The notes beneath the pieces are model-generated. The model did not search any database. It had not been told where the DNA came from and saw nothing but the letters and a program-made list of their open reading frames with translations. The position numbers were made by a program, and so were the translations under genes. Source: Shewanella halifaxensis HAW-EB4 (GTDB taxonomy: Bacteria > Pseudomonadota > Gammaproteobacteria > Enterobacterales > Shewanellaceae). From it: DNA of 64,000 bases. Below, piece by piece: positions 8,920 to 16,943 of the stretch; the first letter of the stretch is position 1, and each line of letters starts with the position of its first letter. Location of the stretch: the NCBI RefSeq assembly GCF_000019185.1, contig NC_010334.1:3100001-3164000 (forward strand). The letters are read 5' to 3'.

Positions 8920-9066
8920 AGCATTTTCTTTCTAGCAAGCCCGTGATTAGTTCAATGCAATCAATATAACGTAACAACCCGCTTTATGGTACATCCCCTA
9001 AAGCGAATCACTCTAAAGGAATCATCCTAGAGTCAATTCGCTCACCTCAGCTGATTAGTCATTTGA

Positions 9067-10008
9067 TTAACTTGGATGTCGACTCGCTCGAAACTTGTGT
9101 CTTAGTCTTGGAAGCGCTTCGAGCGAACATAGCAGTAGTCCCGTCCATATTAAGGCGAAACTGACCGCTTTAACCTGATCAAAATGCTCATTAAATAAAA
9201 CAACTGCCAAGAGGAAATGCAAGCTAGGCTCGATATATTGCATCAGCCCTATCATAGACAAGCTGGTGGCCCTGATAGCCAGCGCAAAGAACACTAAAGG
9301 CATTAAGGTCACTGGAGCAGAGCCGATATAGAGTAGTAATACTGATGTCTCTCCTGATAGTGCTGAAGATATCGCTACACTTTGATCTGAGCTCCACAAC
9401 CAGAATAAATAGATCGCGGCAAATGGCATCAGTAGCAGCGCTTCTAATGTCACTGAGGTAAGAGAGTCGAAGCGGATAAACTTTTTACATAGGCCATAGA
9501 GCGCAAAAAAGCTGCCCATACTGAGTGCAAGCCATGGAAGTTCTCCATAGCTATAGACCATGTAACTGATGCCACAGCCTCCCAATACCACAGCCATTTT
9601 TTGTGCTGCCGTTAATTTATCCCCAAGAAACAGTACACCTAAAGCAATGGCAAACAGTGGATTAATGAAAAAACCTAAGCTGGCCGCTAGCACTTGTCCA
9701 TGAGTGATAGCCCAAGTAAAGCTATACCAAGAGACACACATGATAAGCGACGCCAGTCCACAGAGTGCTACTGACTTTTTGTCGGCTTTAAGCTGTGCCA
9801 TTGACGGTATGCTCCGCCCCATTAGCAGAAATACCAGCAGCATAAAAGGGACCGAGAAGAGGATCCTAAATGCCAATAATTCATTAATATTCGCATTAGG
9901 AAGAAAATGATAATAGAGCGGCAGCATGCCCCATAATAGGAATGAGAAGGCGGCGAGTGCGTTGCCCTTAAATGAAGATGAAGCGTGGTTTACTGTTGTG
10001 GAGTACAT
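9067..10008 (-). CDS. rarD: RarD, EamA-family permease
   Basis: Inner-membrane permease of 313 aa with about ten hydrophobic segments in two EamA repeats. GNALAAFSFLLWGMLPLYYHFL near the start and LMQYIEPSLHFLLAVVLFNE near residue 260 are characteristic of RarD proteins, called chloramphenicol-sensitive protein in annotations. It probably exports or imports a small metabolite, with substrate unknown. It stands alone, 147 bases upstream of the PP2C gene on the same strand, with no terminator seen between them. No strong ribosome site precedes the ATG. Confidence 0.88.
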   Translation of the reverse strand: MYSTTVNHASSSFKGNALAAFSFLLWGMLPLYYHFLPNANINELLAFRILFSVPFMLLVFLLMGRSIPSMAQLKADKKSVALCGLASLIMCVSWYSFTWAITHGQVLAASLGFFINPLFAIALGVLFLGDKLTAAQKMAVVLGGCGISYMVYSYGELPWLALSMGSFFALYGLCKKFIRFDSLTSVTLEALLLMPFAAIYLFWLWSSDQSVAISSALSGETSVLLLYIGSAPVTLMPLVFFALAIRATSLSMIGLMQYIEPSLHFLLAVVLFNEHFDQVKAVSFALIWTGLLLCSLEALPRLRHKFRASRHPS

Positions 10009-10190
10009 ATGAAATTGACTGGAATGGATAGGCTATTAAAGATCTGTATTCTCTCATTAGACAGCAGAAGAAAGTGTGACTTGAATCACTCTGCTTTATC
10101 CATATTGCGACTTTCGTTTAAGTACTTAGAGTCCATGTTCTCACTAAGGTAGAGCTTAAAGCCCCAGATTATGATAAGTGACTTAAATTC

Positions 10191-10345
10191 ATTTTTGGAT
10201 ACAAGCGACCCACCACGAACAGCACTGAGAGCCACGAAGAAAAGCGATAGCTTCAAGCTTTTTAAGATCCACAGGTTTATCTCGTGCTTTTCGTGAAAAC
10301 GCAGCGCTTATGTGGTGCGCTTTTATTTTGGACAAAGTGATGGCC
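10191..10345. repeat. MITE-like dispersed repeat, copy 1
   Basis: About 155 bases in the gene-free stretch 10009-10458. The left end reads TTTTGGATACAAGCGACCCACC and the right end, read on the opposite strand, GTCCAAAATAAAAGCGCACCAC, forming imperfect terminal inverted repeats. An inner left block CCACGAAC...CACTGAGAGCCAC and right block TTTTCGTGAAAACG...CGCTTATGTGGTGC both match copy 2 at 12671-12822 in the same orientation. The rest of this stretch holds a short palindrome TATACACCTGTATA (10382-10395) near the lipoprotein promoter. Confidence 0.7.
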
Positions 10346-10458
10346 TAAATCACAAAAAAATATGGCTGTTCTATCTTTTCTTATACACCTGTATACAATC
10401 ACGCAGGAGCTCAAATAAATTGAGCCAAAATAATAACTAATTAAAGATGGGTCACTAT

Positions 10459-11868
10459 ATGAAACTATTAAAAACTGCTGCAGCCTTGGCTGTCAGTGTT
10501 GCACTTCTTACTGGTTGTAATGATGACGATGTAAAGTATGTTGATCATACCGAAGTTAAAATTGCGACTTACAATCTCTCTTTTGATCGCAATACATTTG
10601 CAGATTTAGTTGCAGAGATGGCACTGACTTCAGCTGAACAAACTGCATTAGTCTCAGCTTACATTGAAGATCGTGAGGCGATGGAGCCTGCGGATAAAAC
10701 CACTGCTGAAAAAGTTATTCAGATCCGTAACGTTGCAGCGATTATTCAGAAGAATCGTCCTGATGTGTTAATGATGGGTGAATATAATAACGATGGTACA
10801 GGCGAAGATCTAACGGCACTGAAAGACTTCCAAACAAACTATCTGTCAGTTGCCCAAAGTCTTGATGGCGCGGGTGGTGAAGCGAACTTAGAGCCGATTG
10901 AATACCCATTTGCTGAAAGCTACGCAACTAATACTGGCCGCTTAAGCGGGTTCGACTTGAATAACGATGGCTATGTTGCGACAAAAGAGGACGTTAACTC
11001 TTTTGATTATGCCAATGATGCTTGGGGTTTTGGTAAATACCACGGTCAATACGCTTTCGCGCTGATGTCTAAATATGAAATCGATACTAAAAACACCCGT
11101 ACTTTCCAAAACTTCAAATGGAAAGATCTTGAAGGTGCAACTATCCCAACTATCACTAATTGTGAAGATGAAAAGAACCCTATTCCTGATGGTATGATCT
11201 GTGGCGAAGAGTGGTATACAGCTGAAGAGTGGCAACAGATGACACTGTCGTCTAAAAACCACGTAGATGCACCAATCTTAGTGTCGACTAAAGATGGCAT
11301 TGAGACGATCCATATCCTGATGTCTCACCCAACGCCGCCGGTATTTGATACAGGTAAAAACTTGGTACAGAATGCGGCAGAAGTTAAATTTTGGCATAAC
11401 TACGTAACCAACGCACAAGACTTTTACGATGATGCTGGCAACACTGGCGCACTAAAAGAAGGTGCGCACTTTGTGATTGTGGGCGACCAAAACCTTGATG
11501 CGGCAACGGGTGCGGGTGATGGCTTAACAGAGGTTATGGCTGAGCTACATGCTGACCCTGTCGTGAACCAAAATGTGACTAACGGTGACCTGTATCCTAC
11601 AAGTTATGGTGCTGCAGAGTATGCCGTTAAGTCAAGTCCAACTCACCCATACCCAAATCGTATTACCGCTGAATTCCAAAGCGGTGGTATTAATGCTGAC
11701 CACGCCATTCCTTCTGCGTCGCTAAATATTGTAGACTCAGGTGTATACTGGCAAGCAAGTTACCAAGAAGGCCGTATGCTATTTAACGATAGCCGTATAG
11801 GCAAGTGGGGTAATGGTAAGGACGTTTCTTCTGACCACCGCATGGTTTGGGTTAAAGCTAAATTCTAA
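10459..11868 (+). CDS. lipoprotein with endonuclease/exonuclease/phosphatase fold and EF-hand loop
   Basis: Secreted lipoprotein of about 469 aa. MKLLKTAAALAVSVALLTGC is a clear lipoprotein signal with the lipobox Cys, so I prefer the ATG at 10459 over the in-frame ATG at 10447. The EEP catalytic set is present: ATYNLSFDR (Asn), GEYNND (Glu), SHPTPP (His), GDQNLD (Asp and Asn) and a terminal SSDHR. The loop DLNNDGYVATKE (10954-10989) fits the EF-hand pattern and probably binds calcium. The substrate could be nucleic acid or a phosphorylated metabolite. The gene stands alone, followed by a strong terminator. Fold is confident; specificity unknown. Confidence 0.85.
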   Translation: MKLLKTAAALAVSVALLTGCNDDDVKYVDHTEVKIATYNLSFDRNTFADLVAEMALTSAEQTALVSAYIEDREAMEPADKTTAEKVIQIRNVAAIIQKNRPDVLMMGEYNNDGTGEDLTALKDFQTNYLSVAQSLDGAGGEANLEPIEYPFAESYATNTGRLSGFDLNNDGYVATKEDVNSFDYANDAWGFGKYHGQYAFALMSKYEIDTKNTRTFQNFKWKDLEGATIPTITNCEDEKNPIPDGMICGEEWYTAEEWQQMTLSSKNHVDAPILVSTKDGIETIHILMSHPTPPVFDTGKNLVQNAAEVKFWHNYVTNAQDFYDDAGNTGALKEGAHFVIVGDQNLDAATGAGDGLTEVMAELHADPVVNQNVTNGDLYPTSYGAAEYAVKSSPTHPYPNRITAEFQSGGINADHAIPSASLNIVDSGVYWQASYQEGRMLFNDSRIGKWGNGKDVSSDHRMVWVKAKF

Positions 11869-11893
11869 TTTGAATTGAATTTATAAAACACAT

Positions 11894-11918
11894 AAGCCCC
11901 GACAATATCGGGGCTTTT
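11894..11918 (+). terminator. Rho-independent terminator after the EEP lipoprotein gene
   Basis: AAGCCCCGA pairs with TCGGGGCTT around a five-base loop and is followed by TTTT. It begins 26 bases after the stop codon. Confidence 0.9.
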
Positions 11919-12190
11919 CTGTAGGCCTAGTAATAATCTGAAAGCGAATGTCATACTGTTTTCAAGTCTTGCGTTGGATAAGTCAACGTCATGTCATCAA
12001 AAGTGATTGCGCCTAAAAGCCACAATGGCTTATTTATTCTGGCTTGGTATTATTAAAACACCGACTAAAAATACAGGCTAAAACACAGGCTAAACATAGA
12101 CAGCCATCACCTTGTAACAATAGCCTCGATTGTTAAAATAGTCACTTAGAGTGTACGAATCATCAATTGTTAGCTTACAGGAGAAATATA

Positions 12191-12670
12191 ATGGGCTTTG
12201 CGCTTTGCGATCTCACCGTAACCAGTACCGCGTTTAATCAGCTAGGTGAAATTCCTAATACACACACAGGAGAGGCTGAAAACCGCTCCCCACAGCTCAG
12301 CTGGGCAAACATTCCTGATGGCTGCCAATCTTTTGCCGTTGTGTGCCATGACCCCGATGCCCCACGAGTCAACGCCGACGGAACATACGGCTATGTACAT
12401 TGGGTTGTTTACAATATCCCGTCTGATATTCACCAACTTGAAGAAGATAGCAACCTCTATACCTCAGGACTGAACGATTTTGGACGAGGTGGTTACGGCG
12501 GCCCAATGCCACCTAAAGGCCATGGCATACACCTATATTACTTTTGGGTTTTGGCACTGGATACACAATTGGAGCTTCCCGAAGGCTTAAGCATGCGAGA
12601 ATTGCTAGCCAAGGTTGAGCCAAATTTAATTGGCATGAACCGCTTAGTCGGAAGCTATCAGCGAGACTGA
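12191..12670 (+). CDS. YbhB/YbcL family PEBP-like protein
   Basis: Small soluble protein of about 159 aa in the phosphatidylethanolamine-binding / Raf-kinase-inhibitor-like family. The ligand-pocket motifs are CHDPDAP (about 56-62) and a GYGGPMPPKGHGIHLYYF segment (about 104-121), both diagnostic. The frame is open from a TTG at 12167, but AGGAGA lies eight bases before the ATG at 12191, which is the real start. No signal peptide is visible, so it should be cytoplasmic. The cellular role of bacterial family members is not known. It stands alone and is followed at once by copy 2 of the dispersed repeat. Confidence 0.9.
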   Translation: MGFALCDLTVTSTAFNQLGEIPNTHTGEAENRSPQLSWANIPDGCQSFAVVCHDPDAPRVNADGTYGYVHWVVYNIPSDIHQLEEDSNLYTSGLNDFGRGGYGGPMPPKGHGIHLYYFWVLALDTQLELPEGLSMRELLAKVEPNLIGMNRLVGSYQRD

Positions 12671-12822
12671 GGCCTATTCAGGACAAAAGCAGCTCTCCAC
12701 GAAAGACACTGAGGCCACTAAAAACGGCAACAACTTAGGCCATTCAAAATCATTTTACCTTGGTGTTTTTCGTAAAAGCCAAACGCTTGGTGGTGCACTT
12801 CTACTTTGAACAAGGCCATTGG
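12671..12822. repeat. MITE-like dispersed repeat, copy 2
   Basis: About 152 bases starting one base after the PEBP stop. The left end is GGCCTATTCAGGACAAAAGC and the right end, on the opposite strand, GGCCTTGTTCAAAGTAGAAG, giving imperfect terminal inverted repeats. CCACGAAAGACACTGAGGCCAC and TTTTTCGTAAAAGCC...CGCTTGGTGGTGC match the corresponding blocks of copy 1 at 10191-10345. The middle has diverged. No open reading frame is present. Confidence 0.7.
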
Positions 12823-12873
12823 CAAGAGTCATCATTGACTATGACTGTCTGTGATTATTAAGACCGGAACAAC

Positions 12874-12897
12874 AAAAAGCCCACGTTTAAGTGGGCT
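12874..12897 (-). terminator. Rho-independent terminator after dsbA
   Basis: AGCCCAC and GTGGGCT form the stem around GTTTAA. On the minus strand a T-run follows the stem. It lies 22 bases past the dsbA stop. Confidence 0.85.
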
Positions 12898-12918
12898 CAT
12901 CAATAACAATGAAAGCTG

Positions 12919-13557
12919 TTAAGGCTTGTTGTCTTCCTCAAGTGTACTCAAGTAACGGACAAGCTTGGCTAAATCCTCGGGTGTCTTACCTGGGTTCTTT
13001 ACCAGATATTTACCGTTAACCACTAGTGATGGTACACCACGAATTTCGGCTAGTTGTGCTTGGGTATCGTAGTTCATCAAGGCAAGCTTAGCGTCAGTAG
13101 AATTCATCGCCGCTTCAACCTCTTTTGCATTTAGCCCTTGGCTTACAAAAAAGTCCCTTAACTGTTCAGGACGAGTAAAAGCGCCCTCTTGCTCATGAAT
13201 ACGAGTGAAAATATTACCGTGTACTTGCTTCGTCACATTAAACTTTTGCGCCAAGTAATAAGCCTCTTGGCTTAAGATCCAACTAGTACGCCCTGCGCCG
13301 ACAGGCGTTCGGTCAAACTTAATGTCATCGCCGAGAAGGTGTGCGGTCTGTTCGAAGAAAGGATCTTGGCGGTAACAATGACCACAATTATATGAAAAAA
13401 ACTCTCGGACTACGGGTGTCGAACTCTCTGGGATCCCAGCTATTTTGACATAATCTACGCCTTCTTGATAAGGCGCTGCCGATGCACTTTGCCAAGGTAG
13501 ACATAACATGGTGAAAATAATAAAGATGCGACCAAGTGATTGTTTAAACGGCTTCAT
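12919..13557 (-). CDS. dsbA: thiol:disulfide interchange protein DsbA
   Basis: Periplasmic thiol oxidase of 212 aa that introduces disulfide bonds into exported proteins. A signal peptide ending near SASA (about residue 27) is followed by the thioredoxin fold with active site CGHC in SYNCGHCYRQDPFF (about 54-67), an inserted helical domain, and the cis-proline loop in RGVPSLVVNG. Length is normal for DsbA. The next gene upstream on the same strand (40 bases away) encodes an SDR protein and may share a transcript. The reoxidising partner DsbB is not in the window. Confidence 0.92.
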   Translation of the reverse strand: MKPFKQSLGRIFIIFTMLCLPWQSASAAPYQEGVDYVKIAGIPESSTPVVREFFSYNCGHCYRQDPFFEQTAHLLGDDIKFDRTPVGAGRTSWILSQEAYYLAQKFNVTKQVHGNIFTRIHEQEGAFTRPEQLRDFFVSQGLNAKEVEAAMNSTDAKLALMNYDTQAQLAEIRGVPSLVVNGKYLVKNPGKTPEDLAKLVRYLSTLEEDNKP

Positions 13558-13597
13558 ATTTATCCTTAGGTTCTATTAGTTTATCAATGCTAATAAA

Positions 13598-14440
13598 TTA
13601 GCATGCTGTCAGCATATCCATTGGATCGCTAAATTGATACTCGAAACTGAACTCTATAATCAATCTATCACTGCTAATAGACTTACCAGTAAGCTTACTC
13701 TCTACGCCATCATCGACAAATTGTGGTGCCGCTAAGCCCAAGTCACTCGCCGCTTTTGGGTAAAAACCTTGTCGTGTCGGGTGATTCGGTGCGCACACAT
13801 TATAAACGGTGCTTGCTGCTGGATTAAACAATAGCGTCGTCACCGCAACAATGCAGTCATTAAGATGAACCAGGTTTACTGCGCTATTAGCGCCGGGAAG
13901 TCCAGTTTTACCCGCAAGGAAACGTCCAGGGTGCCGCTTAGGGCCGACAAGCCCGGCAAAACGAACAATACAAGCGTTGGCATTATCGACAAACAATGCT
14001 TCTGCTTGTAATAGTTTTTCACTGATCTCAGAGTGAGCCTTAGCATCTTGTTCAACACACTCAGTAAACATCCCCTCTATAGACGGATAGACGCCCGTTG
14101 TACTGACAAAAATAAGCTTTTTATAGCTATGATCGCCGATGAGTTGTTTTAAGTTAGTCAGTCGCTGCAAATAAGCGTCAGGAGCTTTTCTTAGTCCGGG
14201 AGGGATATTGATGATTAAACAGTCTGTAGCCAACATCTGCGTGATCTCTGCGCTATCGTCTTGCAGATGCACATCGTCATCTAAATCAAGCCTAAAGCCA
14301 TCGATACCCAGCTCTTTCAATGCCAGTGCTTGAGATAACTCTCGTTTACTGCCAAAAACAGTCACCCCATGGGCGACCAATGCCTTAGCGAGTGGAAGCC
14401 CGAACCAGCCACAGCCAACAATACAAACGGATTTAATCAT
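13598..14440 (-). CDS. NAD(P)-binding SDR/epimerase-like protein, YeeZ type
   Basis: Cytoplasmic protein of 280 aa with an N-terminal Rossmann motif GCGWFGLPLAKAL (about 9-21) and a conserved VSTTGVYPS segment near residue 115 that matches the extended-SDR active-site strand. The overall pattern, including VRFAGLVGPKRHPGRFLAGK, fits the YeeZ-like NAD-dependent epimerase group. The classical YxxxK pair is not clear, as in other members. Substrate is unknown. It lies between dsbA and the HD-GYP gene, all on the minus strand. Confidence 0.82.
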   Translation of the reverse strand: MIKSVCIVGCGWFGLPLAKALVAHGVTVFGSKRELSQALALKELGIDGFRLDLDDDVHLQDDSAEITQMLATDCLIINIPPGLRKAPDAYLQRLTNLKQLIGDHSYKKLIFVSTTGVYPSIEGMFTECVEQDAKAHSEISEKLLQAEALFVDNANACIVRFAGLVGPKRHPGRFLAGKTGLPGANSAVNLVHLNDCIVAVTTLLFNPAASTVYNVCAPNHPTRQGFYPKAASDLGLAAPQFVDDGVESKLTGKSISSDRLIIEFSFEYQFSDPMDMLTAC

Positions 14441-14543
14441 GCAGTTACTCTTTCGCTCTTTAATTTAATGATATTCGCATGCAGCATGGTGAAGTGCACG
14501 TAGGAAGAAGTAAACACCGATTTCTAGCTTATTTGTAGCTTGA

Positions 14544-15740
14544 CTACAAACTACTAAAGTAAAAACTGACAGTCGAGTTACCATCGAGGGTTTTAAGCGC
14601 CGAAGATGATAGCTCATCAGCCTTAAGTACCCCGATAATATCTTCAGACTCTTCGGCCAAAAAACGTAATCTTGCATTTTGTCCGTCAAGTGTACAACTC
14701 CACACTATGGGCTTTTGAACCTCTGAAGTGGTTATCATCACTTTGGCCACTTGACCATCACTAAGCTGCACCATAGTACCTGGAGGATAGATCCCTAGTA
14801 CTTTAACTAAGGTTGAGATTAACTCGGCCTCATGTTTACCGACCCGATTCTTAAATAGGTAACCCAATGCCACCTGCGGCGAGCGCCCTTCCCCCCCTCT
14901 AAGTAAACGATCGAAATCATTAACTAAACTGACGACTTGAGTCGTGAGCGCTATCTGTTTGCCTTTTAGCCCATGAGGAAAACCACTGCCATCGACCCAC
15001 TCATGGTGATGCTGCACAATATCTAAGGCCTCACTAGAGAACAGGCCCAGTTTATCGAGCATGTCATAGCCAAAGTTAGGGTGCATATTTAAAAAGTTAA
15101 TTTCATGATCTGACAGGTTGTTTTTCTTGCGCCTAATCACATCAGGCACCTTCAGCTTACCAATATCATGAAACAGCGAGCCCATGGCGATATCACGTAG
15201 CTGCGAATGGTTCATTGCAAGAGCTTGGCCTATCATCATGGATAATACCGCAATCGACACGCCATGTTGATTGACTGAGATATCTTCACCGGGATTGACC
15301 AATGCTAAATGGGGAGTATCCGTCTCTTTTAGGTGATCCATCAGCTCTTCGACTAGGGTCGCAGCGCTACGATAAGCACCTTGGGGGTCGGCACCGAGTT
15401 TTGAAAATGTCGCCCGGCAATCACTCGCGCCTTTGGTAAACCGTTGCTGACCCATTCGAATGGATTTTCTGACTAATATCTTGGAGTCCGCAGCGACCTG
15501 CTCCGGCGTTGGCGAGACTTCTTCAACTTCGGGAGCAACATCATCAGTTAACAGTTCACCGCCGCCGATCAAGGTAACGTAAGACACATTTAAGGTCTTA
15601 ATTAACTCTATATGAGCCGATTTCTCTATCTCTATTTGATTAAATAGAAAGGGATGATCCGTCCATGAAAGTGGTAACTTCACTGTCATACCCACTTTCA
15701 ACTCTGACAAAGGGATTTGCAACTCTGCCGCCTTTGACAT
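14544..15740 (-). CDS. HD-GYP cyclic-di-GMP phosphodiesterase with DUF3391 domain
   Basis: Cytoplasmic protein of 398 aa. An N-terminal DUF3391 domain (about 1-125; PLSELKVGMTVKLPLSW) precedes an HD-GYP domain. The metal site is seen as LFHDIGKLKVPD (about 189-200) and HHEWVDGSGFPHG (about 243-255), where the usual GYP triad reads GFP. The family hydrolyses c-di-GMP to GMP. A Phe in place of Tyr is common in active members, so activity is likely. No receiver domain is attached, so input is through DUF3391 or a partner. It pairs in function with the diguanylate cyclase at 24.6-25.9 kb. Confidence 0.9.
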   Translation of the reverse strand: MSKAAELQIPLSELKVGMTVKLPLSWTDHPFLFNQIEIEKSAHIELIKTLNVSYVTLIGGGELLTDDVAPEVEEVSPTPEQVAADSKILVRKSIRMGQQRFTKGASDCRATFSKLGADPQGAYRSAATLVEELMDHLKETDTPHLALVNPGEDISVNQHGVSIAVLSMMIGQALAMNHSQLRDIAMGSLFHDIGKLKVPDVIRRKKNNLSDHEINFLNMHPNFGYDMLDKLGLFSSEALDIVQHHHEWVDGSGFPHGLKGKQIALTTQVVSLVNDFDRLLRGGEGRSPQVALGYLFKNRVGKHEAELISTLVKVLGIYPPGTMVQLSDGQVAKVMITTSEVQKPIVWSCTLDGQNARLRFLAEESEDIIGVLKADELSSSALKTLDGNSTVSFYFSSL

Positions 15741-15829
15741 TTATGCCACTCCAACATTAACTTTTAAGCTTACCGTTTATCGCTAACCCAGTTGGGCACA
15801 CGCGCTTCTTACGCCCTTGTGTTACAAAC

Positions 15830-16060
15830 TCACTTTGTTGTCAGTGAGTCTATCGACGCTTGTAGCCTGATAAAATAATGGTCGTCTCTGTCGTAAACCC
15901 GATATCCATAATAGGGTAGGACCATCTCAGCTGCGTCAATTTTATGACAAAGGAGAGAAAAATGACACGCATAAATACGAAAACCACCCATTTTACGCAT
16001 CAGTGTGATTTCAATATAGTCGATATAGAATAAGTTATTCCCTATTTGTATCTTTTTCAT
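15830..16060 (-). CDS. small hypothetical protein
   Basis: Possible 76-residue protein, MKKIQIGNNLFY..., rich in aromatic residues (GYRVYDRDDHYFIRL). It has no membrane segment or signal peptide and I recognise no family. The frame uses ATG with only a weak ribosome site. It lies upstream of the HD-GYP gene on the same strand, 89 bases away. Codon use is plausible, but coding status is not certain. Confidence 0.5.
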   Translation of the reverse strand: MKKIQIGNNLFYIDYIEITLMRKMGGFRIYACHFSLLCHKIDAAEMVLPYYGYRVYDRDDHYFIRLQASIDSLTTK

Positions 16061-16099
16061 GCCAAATTATTACAACCCAACATTGTATATAATATCCAA

Positions 16100-16316
16100 C
16101 CGCTCTATACTGAGATTGTTTCTTAAGATCGGTCGCCCCGAAGATGATGTTTAGGAAGCAATACTGTCAATTGTCCTTTTACAAAGTTAAGTCGAAATCG
16201 GTGTCTGATTATTGCCTAGCTTTAGAAGGTTTTTATCGTAAATCTACGGATCACAAATACAGAGTGACTCTCTGAATTAAGATTCTTTAGACGCTGCTTG
16301 CAGCGTCTTTTTTTTA
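16100..16316 (+). ncRNA. possible small RNA with its own terminator
   Basis: This stretch lies between two minus-strand genes and has no plus-strand coding frame, yet it ends in a strong plus-strand terminator: AGACGCTGC-TT-GCAGCGTCT (16289-16308) followed by seven or more Ts. A TATAAT hexamer at 16088-16093 could be its -10 element, though no good -35 is visible and the AT-rich motif could also serve the minus strand. The terminator overlaps the 3' end of the DUF2919 gene in antisense, so the RNA could pair with that mRNA. I do not recognise a known sRNA family. Confidence 0.4.
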
Positions 16317-16795
16317 CTCTTTTCCTTGCAATCATTTTCTTTCCAATCACTAAAGTACAGCTTCAAACGCTTTGATTTATAGAGGTACAAAGCACTCCAG
16401 AATAGCAGCAGTGCATCTAAGCCAATACTCCAACTGTAGACATAGTAAGTATGCAACACACGCTGGATAAGTAAGCCGCCATCGATAAATAGCAACAGCA
16501 CCAGTAGCCATTTCATATAGGGAAAGATTGGTCTAACCCAATTGGGTGCACGCTTTCTCTCAGCAATAACAGCGCCATAAACAACTAAGGCGCCAGCACC
16601 TGCGGCCAATGCCATCAAGAAGTCACTTTTGTGGGGATAAAACAGTTCGACCAACGCGGCTCTATCGCTGGCCTGAGTGAGCGATGCGATAAACACGCAC
16701 CAACCACGTGCGATAAATACCAACAATAAATAAAGCATCAATGGCGGCTTTACATGACCTTTATCATCGAGCCAAGTGATATGACTAAAATTCAA
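16277..16795 (-). CDS. DUF2919 inner-membrane protein (YfeZ-like)
   Basis: Inner-membrane protein of 172 aa with about four hydrophobic segments, for example PPLMLYLLLVFIARGWCVFIASL. The first residues HITWLDDKGHVKPP and the block LVELFYPHKSDFLMALAAG match the DUF2919 family. The start codon is TTG, with AAAGGAAAGGA just upstream. The C-terminus is Lys/Ser rich and overlaps the antisense terminator described for 16289-16308. Function is unknown in the family. Confidence 0.82.
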   Translation of the reverse strand: MNFSHITWLDDKGHVKPPLMLYLLLVFIARGWCVFIASLTQASDRAALVELFYPHKSDFLMALAAGAGALVVYGAVIAERKRAPNWVRPIFPYMKWLLVLLLFIDGGLLIQRVLHTYYVYSWSIGLDALLLFWSALYLYKSKRLKLYFSDWKENDCKEKSKKKTLQAASKES

Positions 16796-16902
16796 ATCCT
16801 TTCCTTTGATCTATGACTCAAGACGACAAGTAAGCCTTAAGTACAACTATGCTGCTAAACCTACAACTAGATATGGCGACAAATCGACAGTTTTCAAGCA
16901 TT

Positions 16903-16928
16903 AAAAAAGCTCCCTAAGGAGCTTTTTT
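16903..16928 (-). terminator. bidirectional terminator after ligA
   Basis: AGCTCC and GGAGCT form a stem flanked by an A-run and a T-run, so it can act on both strands. It lies 15 bases past the ligA stop. Confidence 0.85.
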
Positions 16929-16943
16929 AAAATTAATGGGTCA

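Noticed and set aside
8026..10008. PP2C gene as part of a type VI secretion or stressosome unit
   Set aside because: No secretion, kinase, STAS or FHA gene is adjacent on either side.
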